NCBI GenBank assembly: GCA_046724655.1
Contig: JBKOWY010000066.1
Coordinates: 1-13,864, forward strand
Reading direction: 5' to 3'
Origin: JALZAA01 sp046724655
GTDB lineage: Bacteria; Actinomycetota; Acidimicrobiia; IMCC26256; JACDBD01
Length of the DNA stretch: 13,864 bases
Shown here: positions 6,613 through 13,864 of the stretch, piece after piece
Layout of the letters: the number at the start of each line of letters is the position of its first letter
Numbering within the stretch: the stretch's first letter is position 1
Notes under the pieces: model-generated
What the model saw: the letters and a program-made list of their open reading frames with translations, nothing else
What the model was told of the DNA's origin: nothing
Databases searched by the model: none
Program-made: the position numbers and the translations under genes

Positions 6613-8838
6613 CTAGGCGCTCTCCACCGCCTCGATCAAGACCTCGGCGATGTCTTGCACCTGCACGTCGTCGTCGCGGCGTTTTTCCTTCACGCCGTCG
6701 TCCATCATCACGTAACAGAATGGGCACGCGACGGCGATGCGGCTCGCGCCGGTGGCGAGCGCCTCCTCCGTGCGCTCGATGTTGACCTTCTTGCCGACGT
6801 GCTCCTCCATCCACATCCGGGCGCCGCCGGCGCCGCAGCAGAGGCCGCGTGTTCCGTTGCGGGGCATCTCGATGAGGTCGATGCCGGCGAGCGAACCGAC
6901 GACCTTCCTGGGGGCGAGGTACACGTCGTTGTGGCGACCCAGGTAGCACGAGTCGTGGAACGTGACCCGCTCGTCGAGGGACGCGTCCCCGAGGTCCAGG
7001 CGTCCGGTCTCGATGAGCTCCATGAGGAACTGGGAGTGGTGCACGACTTCGTAGTCCCCGCCGAGCTGCGGGTACTCGTTCTTCAAGGTGTTGAAGCAGT
7101 GCGGGCACTGCGTGACGATCTTCTTCACGCCCAGACCGTTGAGGGTCTCGACGTTCTGCATCGCCAGCATCTGGAAGATGTATTCGTTGCCCGAGCGCCG
7201 CGCCGGGTCGCCCGTGCACAGCTCGCTCGGTCCCAGGATGGCGAAGTCGACGCTTGAGCGTTGGAGCAGCTTCGCGACGGCCCGGGCCGTCTTCTTGTTG
7301 CGGTCGTCGAACGATCCCGCGCACCCGACCCACATGAGGTACTCGTGCTCGAAGGGTCCCGACGGGTCGATGATCGGAATGCCTTCGAGGTCCTTTGCCC
7401 AGTCCCCGCGGTCGGCCTGGTTCAGGCCGTAGACATTCGAGCTGTTCTCCATGGCGCGGTACGTGTTGCCGAGCTCCGTGGGGAAGTTGCTCTCCATGAG
7501 CGACAGGTAGCGCCGCATGTCGAGGATCTTGTCGAGGATCTCGATGTCGACCGGGCAGATCTCGTCGCAGGCCTTGCACGACGTGCACGCCCAGAGCTCC
7601 TCCGGCGTGACGCGCTCGAATACATTGTCGGCGCTGATCGTGATCTCGGGATCGAGGCCGACGATCGGTGACACCTTGGGATCGCCGGTCTGGGTCATCA
7701 CCTCCCCGACCTTGAGCACGATCTCGCGCGGGTCCAACGGCTTGCCCGTGAGGTGCGCCGGGCACACCGAAGTGCAACGCCCGCAGATCGTGCACGCGTC
7801 GGTGTCGAAGAGCTGTTTCCACGTGAAGTCCTCGACCGTCGAGGCGCCGAACGTCTCGAGCTCGGTCTCCATGAGGTTCGGCAGCGGCTTCATCGCGCCC
7901 TTCGGCCGCTCCCGCGGGCCGAGGTACATGTTCATGGGCGACGTGATCATGTGGCGCAACTTCGTGGTCGGAAGGATCACGAGGAAGGCGACGAAGGCGG
8001 CGAAGTGGGCTCCCCACAGCCAGCGGTGCGCATCCCGCAGCGCGCCTTGGGACAGGCCGTCGAACAGCGTCGCCAACGGATATCCGATGATCGACCACTT
8101 CTCGTACGACGGCGTTCCGGCGAGCGCGATACGCAGGCCTTCGGTGGCGAAGCCGGTCAGGCCGATTACGAGGAACGTCCCGAGAATCACCGCGTCTTCA
8201 GGCTTGGTCTTGATGCGGATTCGGTACGGGCGCTGGATGTAGCGGCGCGCCAGCGCCCAGACGATCCCGACCACGAAGATCACGCCGAAGAGGTCGGCGG
8301 TGGCGGAGTACCCCTCGTACACGCGGCCGTGCAGGAACTTCGCCGAGTCCGGGAGCTGATGGTCGATCTCGAGGATGACCGTCGCCACGAACAGAACGAT
8401 GAAGCCGAAGTAGATCATCGAGTGCATGGCCCCGGCTGCGGGGTCGCGCAGCAACGTCTGCATCCAGACGCCGGACCGGAACCCCTCGAGGCGCCGCTTG
8501 ACGTTGGCCCGCGTCGTGCGGCGGTCGTCGGGCTGTCCCCGCTCGTAGTTCTGTACTCGCTGCGCCACGAGCCACGCGACCAGGAACAGCATCACGCCGA
8601 CCGTGGCGTAGAACGCCCAGTAGAGCGCGTCGGGCACATTCCCGAACACATGCCGGCTGATCGGCGAGTCGTCCTCCCAGCCTGTCAAGCGGGGCACGAC
8701 GCCCGACGCCAGGGCCCCGAGCGACGCGAGCACACCGACGCCCAGGACGAGCTGATGGGGCCGGGGAAGCGGGATCCGCCGCACGACGCGGAATCTACCC
8801 GTCGGTTCGCCGATGGTCGGGGTTGAGGCAAGGGGCAT
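6613..8838 (-). CDS. etfD: Membrane Fe-S oxidoreductase, EtfD-type ETF partner
   Basis: A 741-residue protein. About six N-terminal membrane helices (30-50, 70-93, 138-158, 180-198, 215-235, 272-292) contain histidines (139, 160, 271, 278) suited to haem b as in NarI-type subunits. Two [4Fe-4S] ferredoxin motifs follow: CTICGRCTSVCP (349-360) and CTSCKACDEICP (418-429). Then come two CCG domains, the first with Cys506, Cys541 (CTGDPARRSGNE) and CPHC (578-581), the second with Cys631, LCCGAGGARMW (666-676) and CPFC (705-708). This is the layout of mycobacterial Rv0338c (EtfD), reported to take electrons from the flavoprotein EtfBA during fatty-acid beta-oxidation and pass them towards quinone. 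No etfBA lies in this window. The start is ATG 8838, without a clear SD; the upstream region is shared with the divergent gene at 8889. Confidence 0.85.
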   Translation of the reverse strand: MPLASTPTIGEPTGRFRVVRRIPLPRPHQLVLGVGVLASLGALASGVVPRLTGWEDDSPISRHVFGNVPDALYWAFYATVGVMLFLVAWLVAQRVQNYERGQPDDRRTTRANVKRRLEGFRSGVWMQTLLRDPAAGAMHSMIYFGFIVLFVATVILEIDHQLPDSAKFLHGRVYEGYSATADLFGVIFVVGIVWALARRYIQRPYRIRIKTKPEDAVILGTFLVIGLTGFATEGLRIALAGTPSYEKWSIIGYPLATLFDGLSQGALRDAHRWLWGAHFAAFVAFLVILPTTKLRHMITSPMNMYLGPRERPKGAMKPLPNLMETELETFGASTVEDFTWKQLFDTDACTICGRCTSVCPAHLTGKPLDPREIVLKVGEVMTQTGDPKVSPIVGLDPEITISADNVFERVTPEELWACTSCKACDEICPVDIEILDKILDMRRYLSLMESNFPTELGNTYRAMENSSNVYGLNQADRGDWAKDLEGIPIIDPSGPFEHEYLMWVGCAGSFDDRNKKTARAVAKLLQRSSVDFAILGPSELCTGDPARRSGNEYIFQMLAMQNVETLNGLGVKKIVTQCPHCFNTLKNEYPQLGGDYEVVHHSQFLMELIETGRLDLGDASLDERVTFHDSCYLGRHNDVYLAPRKVVGSLAGIDLIEMPRNGTRGLCCGAGGARMWMEEHVGKKVNIERTEEALATGASRIAVACPFCYVMMDDGVKEKRRDDDVQVQDIAEVLIEAVESA

Positions 8839-8888
8839 CGCTGCGGGGGGAAGCGTCAGCCATCACCACGGGGGCGGGGGGTCACACG

Positions 8889-9260
8889 GTGTGTTCGCCC
8901 AAACATCTGACTCTGGCGGTGGCTGCCGGCGCGCTCGTGTTCGCGCTCGCCGGCTTCACTGGCGTGTCCGGCGCGCCACCGGCGAAGGAGACACCCGCAG
9001 TGTGCAAGCTCCTCACCACCCGCGAGGTAGCAGAGATCCTCGGCACCGACGTGAACAAGGGCAAAGAGAAGAAGGTGACGAGGCCGGGGGCGAAGGCCAG
9101 CCAGTGCGAGTGGGCGTTGAAGGAGAAGGCCGTCGGGGGAATCGAGGGGTCACCGTTCAAGCTTCAGGTGGAACTGAACACGGGCAAGACCGTCGGACGC
9201 GACTACGAGAAGGCCAAGGCCCGGTCGACTTCGAGGACCTGCAGACGGTGCCCGGCCTAG
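8889..9260 (+). CDS. Secreted protein (DUF3558-like), frameshifted after residue 110
   Basis: As written the frame runs from GTG 8889 to TAG 9258-9260 (123 residues). It begins with a signal peptide: CSPKH, then a hydrophobic core LTLAVAAGALVFALAGF (7-23) and small residues near GVSGAPP. The mature part has VCKLLTTREVAEILGTDV (39-56) and QCEWALKEK (about 76-84), a Cys...Cys-x-Trp pattern recalling actinobacterial DUF3558 proteins. After about 9216 the frame turns into RSTSRTCRRCPA, while the adjacent frame gives a sensible continuation to 9445 (next entry). The start at 8889 follows a G-rich SD-like run and clears the divergent etfD start; ATG 8823 would lie inside etfD. Function unknown; family assignment is tentative. 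Confidence 0.5.
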   Translation: MCSPKHLTLAVAAGALVFALAGFTGVSGAPPAKETPAVCKLLTTREVAEILGTDVNKGKEKKVTRPGAKASQCEWALKEKAVGGIEGSPFKLQVELNTGKTVGRDYEKAKARSTSRTCRRCPA

Positions 9261-9445
9261 GGAAGGACGCGTTCTACGACGACAGACCGTTCAGCGGCGT
9301 GCACGTTCTCGTCGCCAACGATCGCGTGCTGAACACCGGCGTCCAGAATTACGACACTTCGAAGGCCCAGCTGCCGAAACAGCCCGAGGAGCTGTCGATC
9401 GACGCCGCGAAGATCGTGGTGAAGCGCCTGACGACGACGAAATAG
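9218..9445 (+). pseudogene. Detached C-terminal part of the 8889 secreted protein
   Basis: In the frame one base away the sequence reads GPVDFEDLQTVPGLGKDAFY, then DDRPFSGVHVLVANDRVL and on to KIVVKRLTTTK before TAG 9443-9445. Composition and the G-x-x-A-F-Y pattern are those of the second half of small secreted actinobacterial proteins, and it continues the 8889 frame if one base is added between about 9211 and 9222. GTG at 9248 is in frame but would begin inside the fold. The restored protein would be about 185 residues. Confidence 0.55.
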
Positions 9446-9449
9446 AGCG

Positions 9450-9881
9450 CTACTGCACGCTCTTGGCGTCGGATTCGCGTAGGCGGCGAGCGAGCCCCGC
9501 AAGAAGCTTGTGCGCCAGGCCGGGGACCTCGTCGATGAGCGCCGCGAACTCGCGCTGACCCAGCACGAGCAGCTCCATCGGCGTCTCGGCGACCACCGTG
9601 GCGTTCCTGGGCGCCCGGTCCAGGAGGGCGAGCTCACCGAAGAACTGACCGGGGCCGAGCTCGGCCACCTTCCGGCCCCGCCGGGTCACACGGGCCTTGC
9701 CGTCCACGATCACGAAGAACTCGGTGCCGGCGCTGCCCTCGGTCACGAGGACCTTGCCGGCGTCGACCTTCACGTCCTCTGCCGCCCGGGCCACCAGCTG
9801 CAGGTCCCGCTTCGAGAGGGCCGAGAACAGCGGGACCTTGGAGAGATGATCGAGGAAGGCGTCACGACGCACCCGGGCCAC
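9450..9881 (-). CDS. Stand-alone cyclic nucleotide-binding protein
   Basis: A 143-residue protein consisting almost wholly of one Crp/PKA-type cyclic nucleotide-binding domain. Seen: FLDHLSKVPLFSALSKRDL (9-27), the beta-roll segment VLVTEGSAGTEFFVIVDGKA (44-63), and the phosphate-binding cassette FFGELALLDRAPRNATV (80-96) with Glu83 and Arg92, the residues that hold ribose and phosphate of cAMP. A C-terminal helix (111-136) follows. There is no helix-turn-helix, kinase or channel domain, so it is not a CRP-type transcription factor. It may act by protein contacts or as a nucleotide-sensing partner. The start is GTG 9881, with a -10-like box exactly 6 nt before it and no SD. It converges on the 8889 gene with a 4-nt gap and diverges from dnaK. 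Confidence 0.85.
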   Translation of the reverse strand: MARVRRDAFLDHLSKVPLFSALSKRDLQLVARAAEDVKVDAGKVLVTEGSAGTEFFVIVDGKARVTRRGRKVAELGPGQFFGELALLDRAPRNATVVAETPMELLVLGQREFAALIDEVPGLAHKLLAGLARRLRESDAKSVQ

Positions 9882-9887
9882 GGGTGA

Positions 9888-9893
9888 AATCTA
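9888..9893 (-). promoter_or_regulatory. -10 box for the cyclic nucleotide-binding gene, leaderless
   Basis: On the minus strand TAGATT is followed by 6 nt and then GTG 9881, so the transcript would begin at the start codon. There is no SD. A TTGACA hexamer at 9901-9906 is only 7 nt away, too close to act as its -35. Confidence 0.55.
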
Positions 9894-9951
9894 GTCACGG
9901 TGTCAACGTCGCCGCTCGGGCGCGCCGGCTGAGCGGGCCCCACGCCCCCGC

Positions 9952-9964
9952 CCACCTCCGGTGG
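9952..9964. repeat. Small perfect hairpin in the dnaK upstream region
   Basis: CCACC-TCC-GGTGG, a 5-bp stem with a 3-nt loop, lies between the divergent promoters of the 9881 gene and dnaK. The loop triplet TCC is the same as in the large grpE-dnaJ hairpin. No function is evident. Confidence 0.25.
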
Positions 9965-10005
9965 CCTCCTCGATCATCTCTCCAGAAATTGGGGAAAAGC
10001 AGGAA

Positions 10006-10034
10006 TTGACAGGCCTGTCTGGTGGTTCTGTAAC
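10006..10034 (+). promoter_or_regulatory. dnaK operon promoter
   Basis: A perfect -35 hexamer TTGACA (10006-10011), a 17-nt spacer and TGTAAC (10029-10034) as -10 make a vegetative-type promoter. Transcription would start near 10041, giving a leader of about 40 nt. TAACCT at 10031-10036 is an alternative -10 with a 19-nt spacer. An A-rich stretch (about 9984-10005) just upstream could serve as an UP-like element. Confidence 0.65.
10008..10019. promoter_or_regulatory. Perfect 12-bp palindrome in the dnaK promoter
   Basis: GACAGGCCTGTC reads identically on both strands and covers the end of the -35 hexamer and part of the spacer. Its position would suit a dimeric repressor or activator other than HspR, but the matching regulator is unknown to me. 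Confidence 0.4.
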
Positions 10035-10036
10035 CT

Positions 10037-10061
10037 AAGTTGATAGCGAAGGACTCAACTT
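10037..10061. promoter_or_regulatory. HAIR-like operator for HspR
   Basis: The arms AAGTTGA (10037-10043) and TCAACTT (10055-10061) are perfect reverse complements separated by 11 nt. The known HspR operator (CTTGAGT-N7-ACTCAAG) contains TTGA-N11-TCAA; this geometry is present here, and the right arm also keeps ACTCAA. The site covers the expected transcription start, so a bound repressor would block initiation. The HspR gene is the fourth gene of the same operon, giving negative feedback. Confidence 0.8.
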
Positions 10062-10081
10062 CTCCCTGGAGGTCCCACAGA

Positions 10082-11946
<1,865 letters not shown>

Positions 11947-11950
<4 letters not shown>

Positions 11951-12489
11951 CGGTGCCCGACGTGCCGTTGACGCCCGAAGACGAGCACGAGGCCGCCGTC
12001 TCCGAAGAGGAGGCGGCGGCGTCGGAGCTCGAAGCCGATCTCGCCAAGCTGTCGCACGTCGAGTCGGAGCGCGACGAGTACCTCGACACGCTCCGCCGTG
12101 TGCAGGCCGAGTTCGAGAACTACCGCAAGCGCGTGATCAAGGAGCAGACCGCGCTCGTCGATCGCGCCACCGAGGGCCTGATCGAGCAGCTGCTTCCCGT
12201 GCTCGACTCGCTCGAGCTCGCGCTCAAGAACCTGGAGGCGCCCGACGCCGACGGGGCCGACAGCGTGCGCAAGGGGGTCGGGCTCGTGTACGAGCAGTTG
12301 CTCGGCGTGCTCGAGAAGGCGGGCCTGTCGCGCATCGAAGCGGAGGGCAAGCCGTTCGACCCGAACGTCCACGAAGCGGTCATGCAGGAGGACGGCGACG
12401 GTGAGCCTGTCGTGACCGACGTCCTCCGCACCGGTTACACGCTCAAGGGCCGCGTCTTGCGACCGGCCATGGTGAAGGTGACGAGATGA
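11947..12489 (+). CDS. grpE: Nucleotide exchange factor GrpE
   Basis: A 180-residue dimeric factor that releases ADP from DnaK. Seen: an acidic N-terminal tail, then a long coiled-coil helix (about 20-75) with RRVQAEFENYRKRV (about 50-63), the GrpE signature region LLPVLDSLELALKN (about 82-95), and a C-terminal beta-domain with KPFDPNVHEAVM (about 134-145) and GYTLKGRVLRPAMVKV (163-178). GTG 11947 overlaps the dnaK stop in GTGA, which implies translational coupling. The last seven residues, AMVKVTR, recur as ALVKVTR just before dnaJ at 12558-12578 (see the repeat entries). Length and motifs are normal for the family. Confidence 0.98.
12465..12489 (+). repeat. Direct repeat copy 1, 3' end of grpE
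   Basis: These 25 bases encode the last residues of GrpE with its TGA. They recur with about 5 mismatches at 12557-12581, 92 nt downstream, in a different reading frame relative to the first copy. Both copies encode (A/x)-(M/L)-V-K-V-T-R-stop. Confidence 0.6.
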
Positions 12490-12581
12490 TGCACTTCGAG
12501 GCTTGTTTCTCGCGGCCTCGGGGTCCCCGCCGGAACCTCCGGTTCCGGTGGGGTGAGGCATTGGTGAAGGTCACGAGGTAA
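12489..12581 (+). CDS. Possible 30-residue ORF coupled between grpE and dnaJ
   Basis: ATG 12489 shares its A with the grpE stop (TGATG), and the frame runs to TAA 12579-12581, five nt before the dnaJ start. The product would be MHFEACFSRP, an arginine-rich middle, and WGEALVKVTR. It has no homologue that I recognise, and its middle is simply the coding reading of a strong hairpin. The tail repeats the GrpE tail. It may be translated by reinitiation, carrying ribosomes through the hairpin to dnaJ, or it may be a chance frame inside a duplicated spacer. The coupling geometry is good; evidence for a functional peptide is weak. Confidence 0.25.
   Translation: MHFEACFSRPRGPRRNLRFRWGEALVKVTR
12525..12553 (+). 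repeat. Strong 13-bp hairpin between grpE and dnaJ
   Basis: CCCCGCCGGAACC (12525-12537), loop TCC, then GGTTCCGGTGGGG (12541-12553): 13 pairs with a single G-T wobble. A weaker stem, CGAGGC/GCCTCG (12497-12502 with 12515-12520), precedes it. No T-tract follows, so a full terminator is unlikely. Within an operon such a structure would more plausibly slow RNA decay, mark a processing site or lower dnaJ expression relative to dnaK-grpE. Confidence 0.65.
12557..12581 (+). repeat. Direct repeat copy 2, dnaJ leader
   Basis: Second copy of the grpE 3' end, about 20 of 25 bases identical to 12465-12489. It differs in having GAGG in place of GAGA (12575-12578), which provides the Shine-Dalgarno of dnaJ 8 nt before its ATG. 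The two copies flank the hairpin segment, as after a tandem duplication or an insertion with target duplication. Confidence 0.6.
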
Positions 12582-12586
12582 GAGCC

Positions 12587-13750
12587 ATGGCGCCCCAGCG
12601 CGAATGGTTCGAGACCGACTACTACGAGCTTCTCGGAGTTGCTCCGTCCGCGTCCGAGAAGGACATCTCGCGCGCCTACCGGAAGTTGGCGAAGCAGTAC
12701 CACCCGGACGCCAACCCGGGGAACAAGGAGGCGGAGGATAAGTTCAAGGCGGCGTCCGCCGCGTACGACGTCCTCGGCGACGCTGAGAAGCGCAAGGAGT
12801 ACGACGAGGTTCGCCAGATGGTCGCCTCGGGCGCCCAGTTCGGAGGCGGCGGCTTCGGCGGCCCTGGGGGCTTCGGCGGGCCCGGCGGCGCGGATGGGTT
12901 CCGCACCTTCCAGTTCGACGCGGACACGGGCTTCGGCGACCTGCTCGGCGGACTGTTCGGACGCGGCTCTCGCGGACGGCGCGGGCGGGGTGCGCGCCAG
13001 GCCGGCCCCCAGCGCGGCGCCGATCTCGAGACCGAGCTGCACCTGGACTTCCTCGACGCCGTGCACGGCGTCACCACCAGCGTGAGCTTCACGGCCGACG
13101 CCGTGTGCTCGGTGTGCCACGGGTCCGGCGCCGAGCCCGGCACCACGCCCGACGTCTGCCCGCAGTGCGGCGGCAGCGGCGAGATCCTCGTCGACCAGGG
13201 CCCGTTCTCGTTCTCGCAGGTCTGCCCGACGTGCGCCGGGCGCGGCACGATCGTGAAGAACCCGTGCCACCAGTGCGGCGGGCGGGGCGTCGAGCGCCGT
13301 CGCCGCGATGTGAAGGTGCGTATCCCGCCCGGTGTCGACGACGGCCAGCGCATTCGGTTGGCGGGGCGCGGTGCCGCTGGCGCGAACGGTGGCCCGCCGG
13401 GTGACCTGTACGTCGTCGTGCACGTCGGCGCGCATCCGATCTTCGGGCGCAAGGGCAAGGACCTCACCGTGCGCGTCCCGATCACTTTCACCGAGGCCGC
13501 GCTGGGAACGCAGGTGAAGGTGCCGACGCTCGACAAGCCGGTGACGGTGAAGGTGCCGGCGGGGACGCAGAGCGGCAAGACCGTCAAGGTGCGCGGGCGA
13601 GGGATTGACACAGGGAAGGGCAAGCCGGGTGATCTGCTGGTGACGTTCGACGTCGTTGTGCCCAAGAAGGTCGACGGCGCGGCGAGGAAGGCGATCGAGG
13701 ACTTGGGTGACGCGCTCACGGAGAACCCGCGTGAGCATCTAGGAGTGTGA
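12587..13750 (+). CDS. dnaJ: Co-chaperone DnaJ (Hsp40, type I)
   Basis: A 387-residue full-length DnaJ that delivers clients to DnaK and stimulates its ATPase. Seen: J-domain (10-73) with YHPDAN (38-43, the HPD motif at 39-41), a Gly/Phe-rich linker (85-128, repeats of GGFGGPGG), a basic patch RGRRGRGAR (about 129-137), and four zinc-binding repeats CSVCHGSG (174-181), CPQCGGSG (191-198), CPTCAGRG (213-220) and CHQCGGRG (227-234). The substrate-binding C-terminal domains follow, including VRIPPGVDDGQRIRLAGRG (244-262). Start is ATG 12587 with GAGG 8 nt upstream, inside the second copy of the direct repeat. The position after grpE corresponds to DnaJ1 of mycobacteria and streptomycetes. Confidence 0.98.
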   Translation: MAPQREWFETDYYELLGVAPSASEKDISRAYRKLAKQYHPDANPGNKEAEDKFKAASAAYDVLGDAEKRKEYDEVRQMVASGAQFGGGGFGGPGGFGGPGGADGFRTFQFDADTGFGDLLGGLFGRGSRGRRGRGARQAGPQRGADLETELHLDFLDAVHGVTTSVSFTADAVCSVCHGSGAEPGTTPDVCPQCGGSGEILVDQGPFSFSQVCPTCAGRGTIVKNPCHQCGGRGVERRRRDVKVRIPPGVDDGQRIRLAGRGAAGANGGPPGDLYVVVHVGAHPIFGRKGKDLTVRVPITFTEAALGTQVKVPTLDKPVTVKVPAGTQSGKTVKVRGRGIDTGKGKPGDLLVTFDVVVPKKVDGAARKAIEDLGDALTENPREHLGV

Positions 13751-13755
13751 ACGTG

Positions 13756-13864
13756 ATGGACGAGAACGAGCGCGCGCTCTACATCATCTCGGTCGCCGCC
13801 GAGCTGGCGGGCGTGCACCCGCAGACGCTGCGGATCTACGAGCGCAAGGGCCTCATCGAGCCGA
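13756..13864 (+). CDS. hspR: Heat-shock repressor HspR (MerR family), N-terminal fragment
   Basis: The first 36 residues of the operon's own repressor; the gene runs off the window. MDENERALYIISVAAELAGV continues HPQTLRIYERKGLIEP, the winged helix-turn-helix of MerR-type HspR, close to the SVAAELAGMHAQTLR stretch of mycobacterial HspR. It should bind the inverted repeat at 10037-10061, with DnaK acting as co-repressor in the model established for Streptomyces. The start is ATG 13756 (AGGAG at 13741-13745, spacer 10). GTG 13753 (spacer 7) or GTG 13747, which would overlap the dnaJ stop as GTGA, are in-frame alternatives. The gap to dnaJ is 5 nt or less, so it is the fourth gene of the operon. 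Confidence 0.93.
   Translation, partial: MDENERALYIISVAAELAGVHPQTLRIYERKGLIEP

Noticed and set aside
6464..8098. 544-codon minus-strand frame overlapping etfD
   Set aside because: It is an Arg/His/Pro-rich shadow of the well-supported etfD frame; only its last residues outside etfD look protein-like and are listed separately.
9901..9906. TTGACA as the -35 of the cyclic nucleotide-binding gene
   Set aside because: Only 7 nt separate it from the -10 box; about 17 are needed.
10020..10081. CIRCE element for HrcA
   Set aside because: The inverted repeat has TTGA/TCAA arms and 11-nt spacing, not the GCACTC/GAGTGC arms of CIRCE.
12443..13738. 431-codon minus-strand frame opposite dnaJ
   Set aside because: Shadow of dnaJ; low-complexity Arg/Ala/Leu composition and no start context.

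Overview
The window reads as a GC-rich, gene-dense actinobacterial chromosome, probably outside Mycobacterium and Streptomyces (an Acidimicrobiia-like lineage would fit, but this is inference). The evidence is a NucS-type mismatch endonuclease, an HspR-controlled dnaK-grpE-dnaJ-hspR operon with a HAIR-like operator, an EtfD-type membrane Fe-S oxidoreductase, a mycobacterial-type dCTP deaminase, and several GTG starts lying 6-7 nt after a TANNNT box, as in leaderless actinobacterial transcripts. All gene content appears chromosomal and housekeeping. I see no phage, IS, CRISPR or defence module.

Layout. 1-300 is the C-terminus of the replicative helicase DnaB. 360-1127 is an ECHDC3-like crotonase-fold protein, convergent by 3 nt with nucS (1131-1790, minus). 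1874-2406 encodes a four-helix membrane protein whose last helix is cut off by an apparent one-base deletion. 2456-2737 is a small two-helix membrane protein, and 2775-5282 a large membrane protein with a spermidine-synthase-like core. 5283-5734 holds no intact gene: it carries a minus-strand, repeatedly frameshifted SnoaL/NTF2-like remnant and a strong inverted repeat. Next come tRNA-Gly(CCC) (minus) and the divergent dcd (5850-6422). 6423-6612 holds a short broken reading frame and overlapping hairpins. etfD (6613-8838, minus) is divergent from a frameshifted secreted protein (8889-9445). A stand-alone cyclic-nucleotide-binding protein (9450-9881, minus) is divergent from the heat-shock operon dnaK-grpE-dnaJ-hspR (10082 to the window end).

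How the genes work together. The heat-shock operon is self-contained. DnaK, GrpE and DnaJ form the Hsp70 cycle, and HspR, whose gene is cut off at the window end, should repress the operon through the inverted repeat at 10037-10061. dcd and nucS both serve genome maintenance (dUMP supply and mismatch cleavage). EtfD and the crotonase-fold protein point to acyl-CoA metabolism. The order dcd, then etfD on the other strand, then dnaK-grpE-dnaJ-hspR is also the order in Mycobacterium tuberculosis (Rv0321, Rv0338c, Rv0350-0353), here much compacted.

The least ordinary features are: the grpE-dnaJ junction, with a 13-bp hairpin inside a 30-codon ORF that repeats the GrpE C-terminal sequence; a perfect 12-bp palindrome inside the dnaK promoter; and a series of apparent one-base losses confined to accessory genes. 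I did not find a convincing new multi-gene system.
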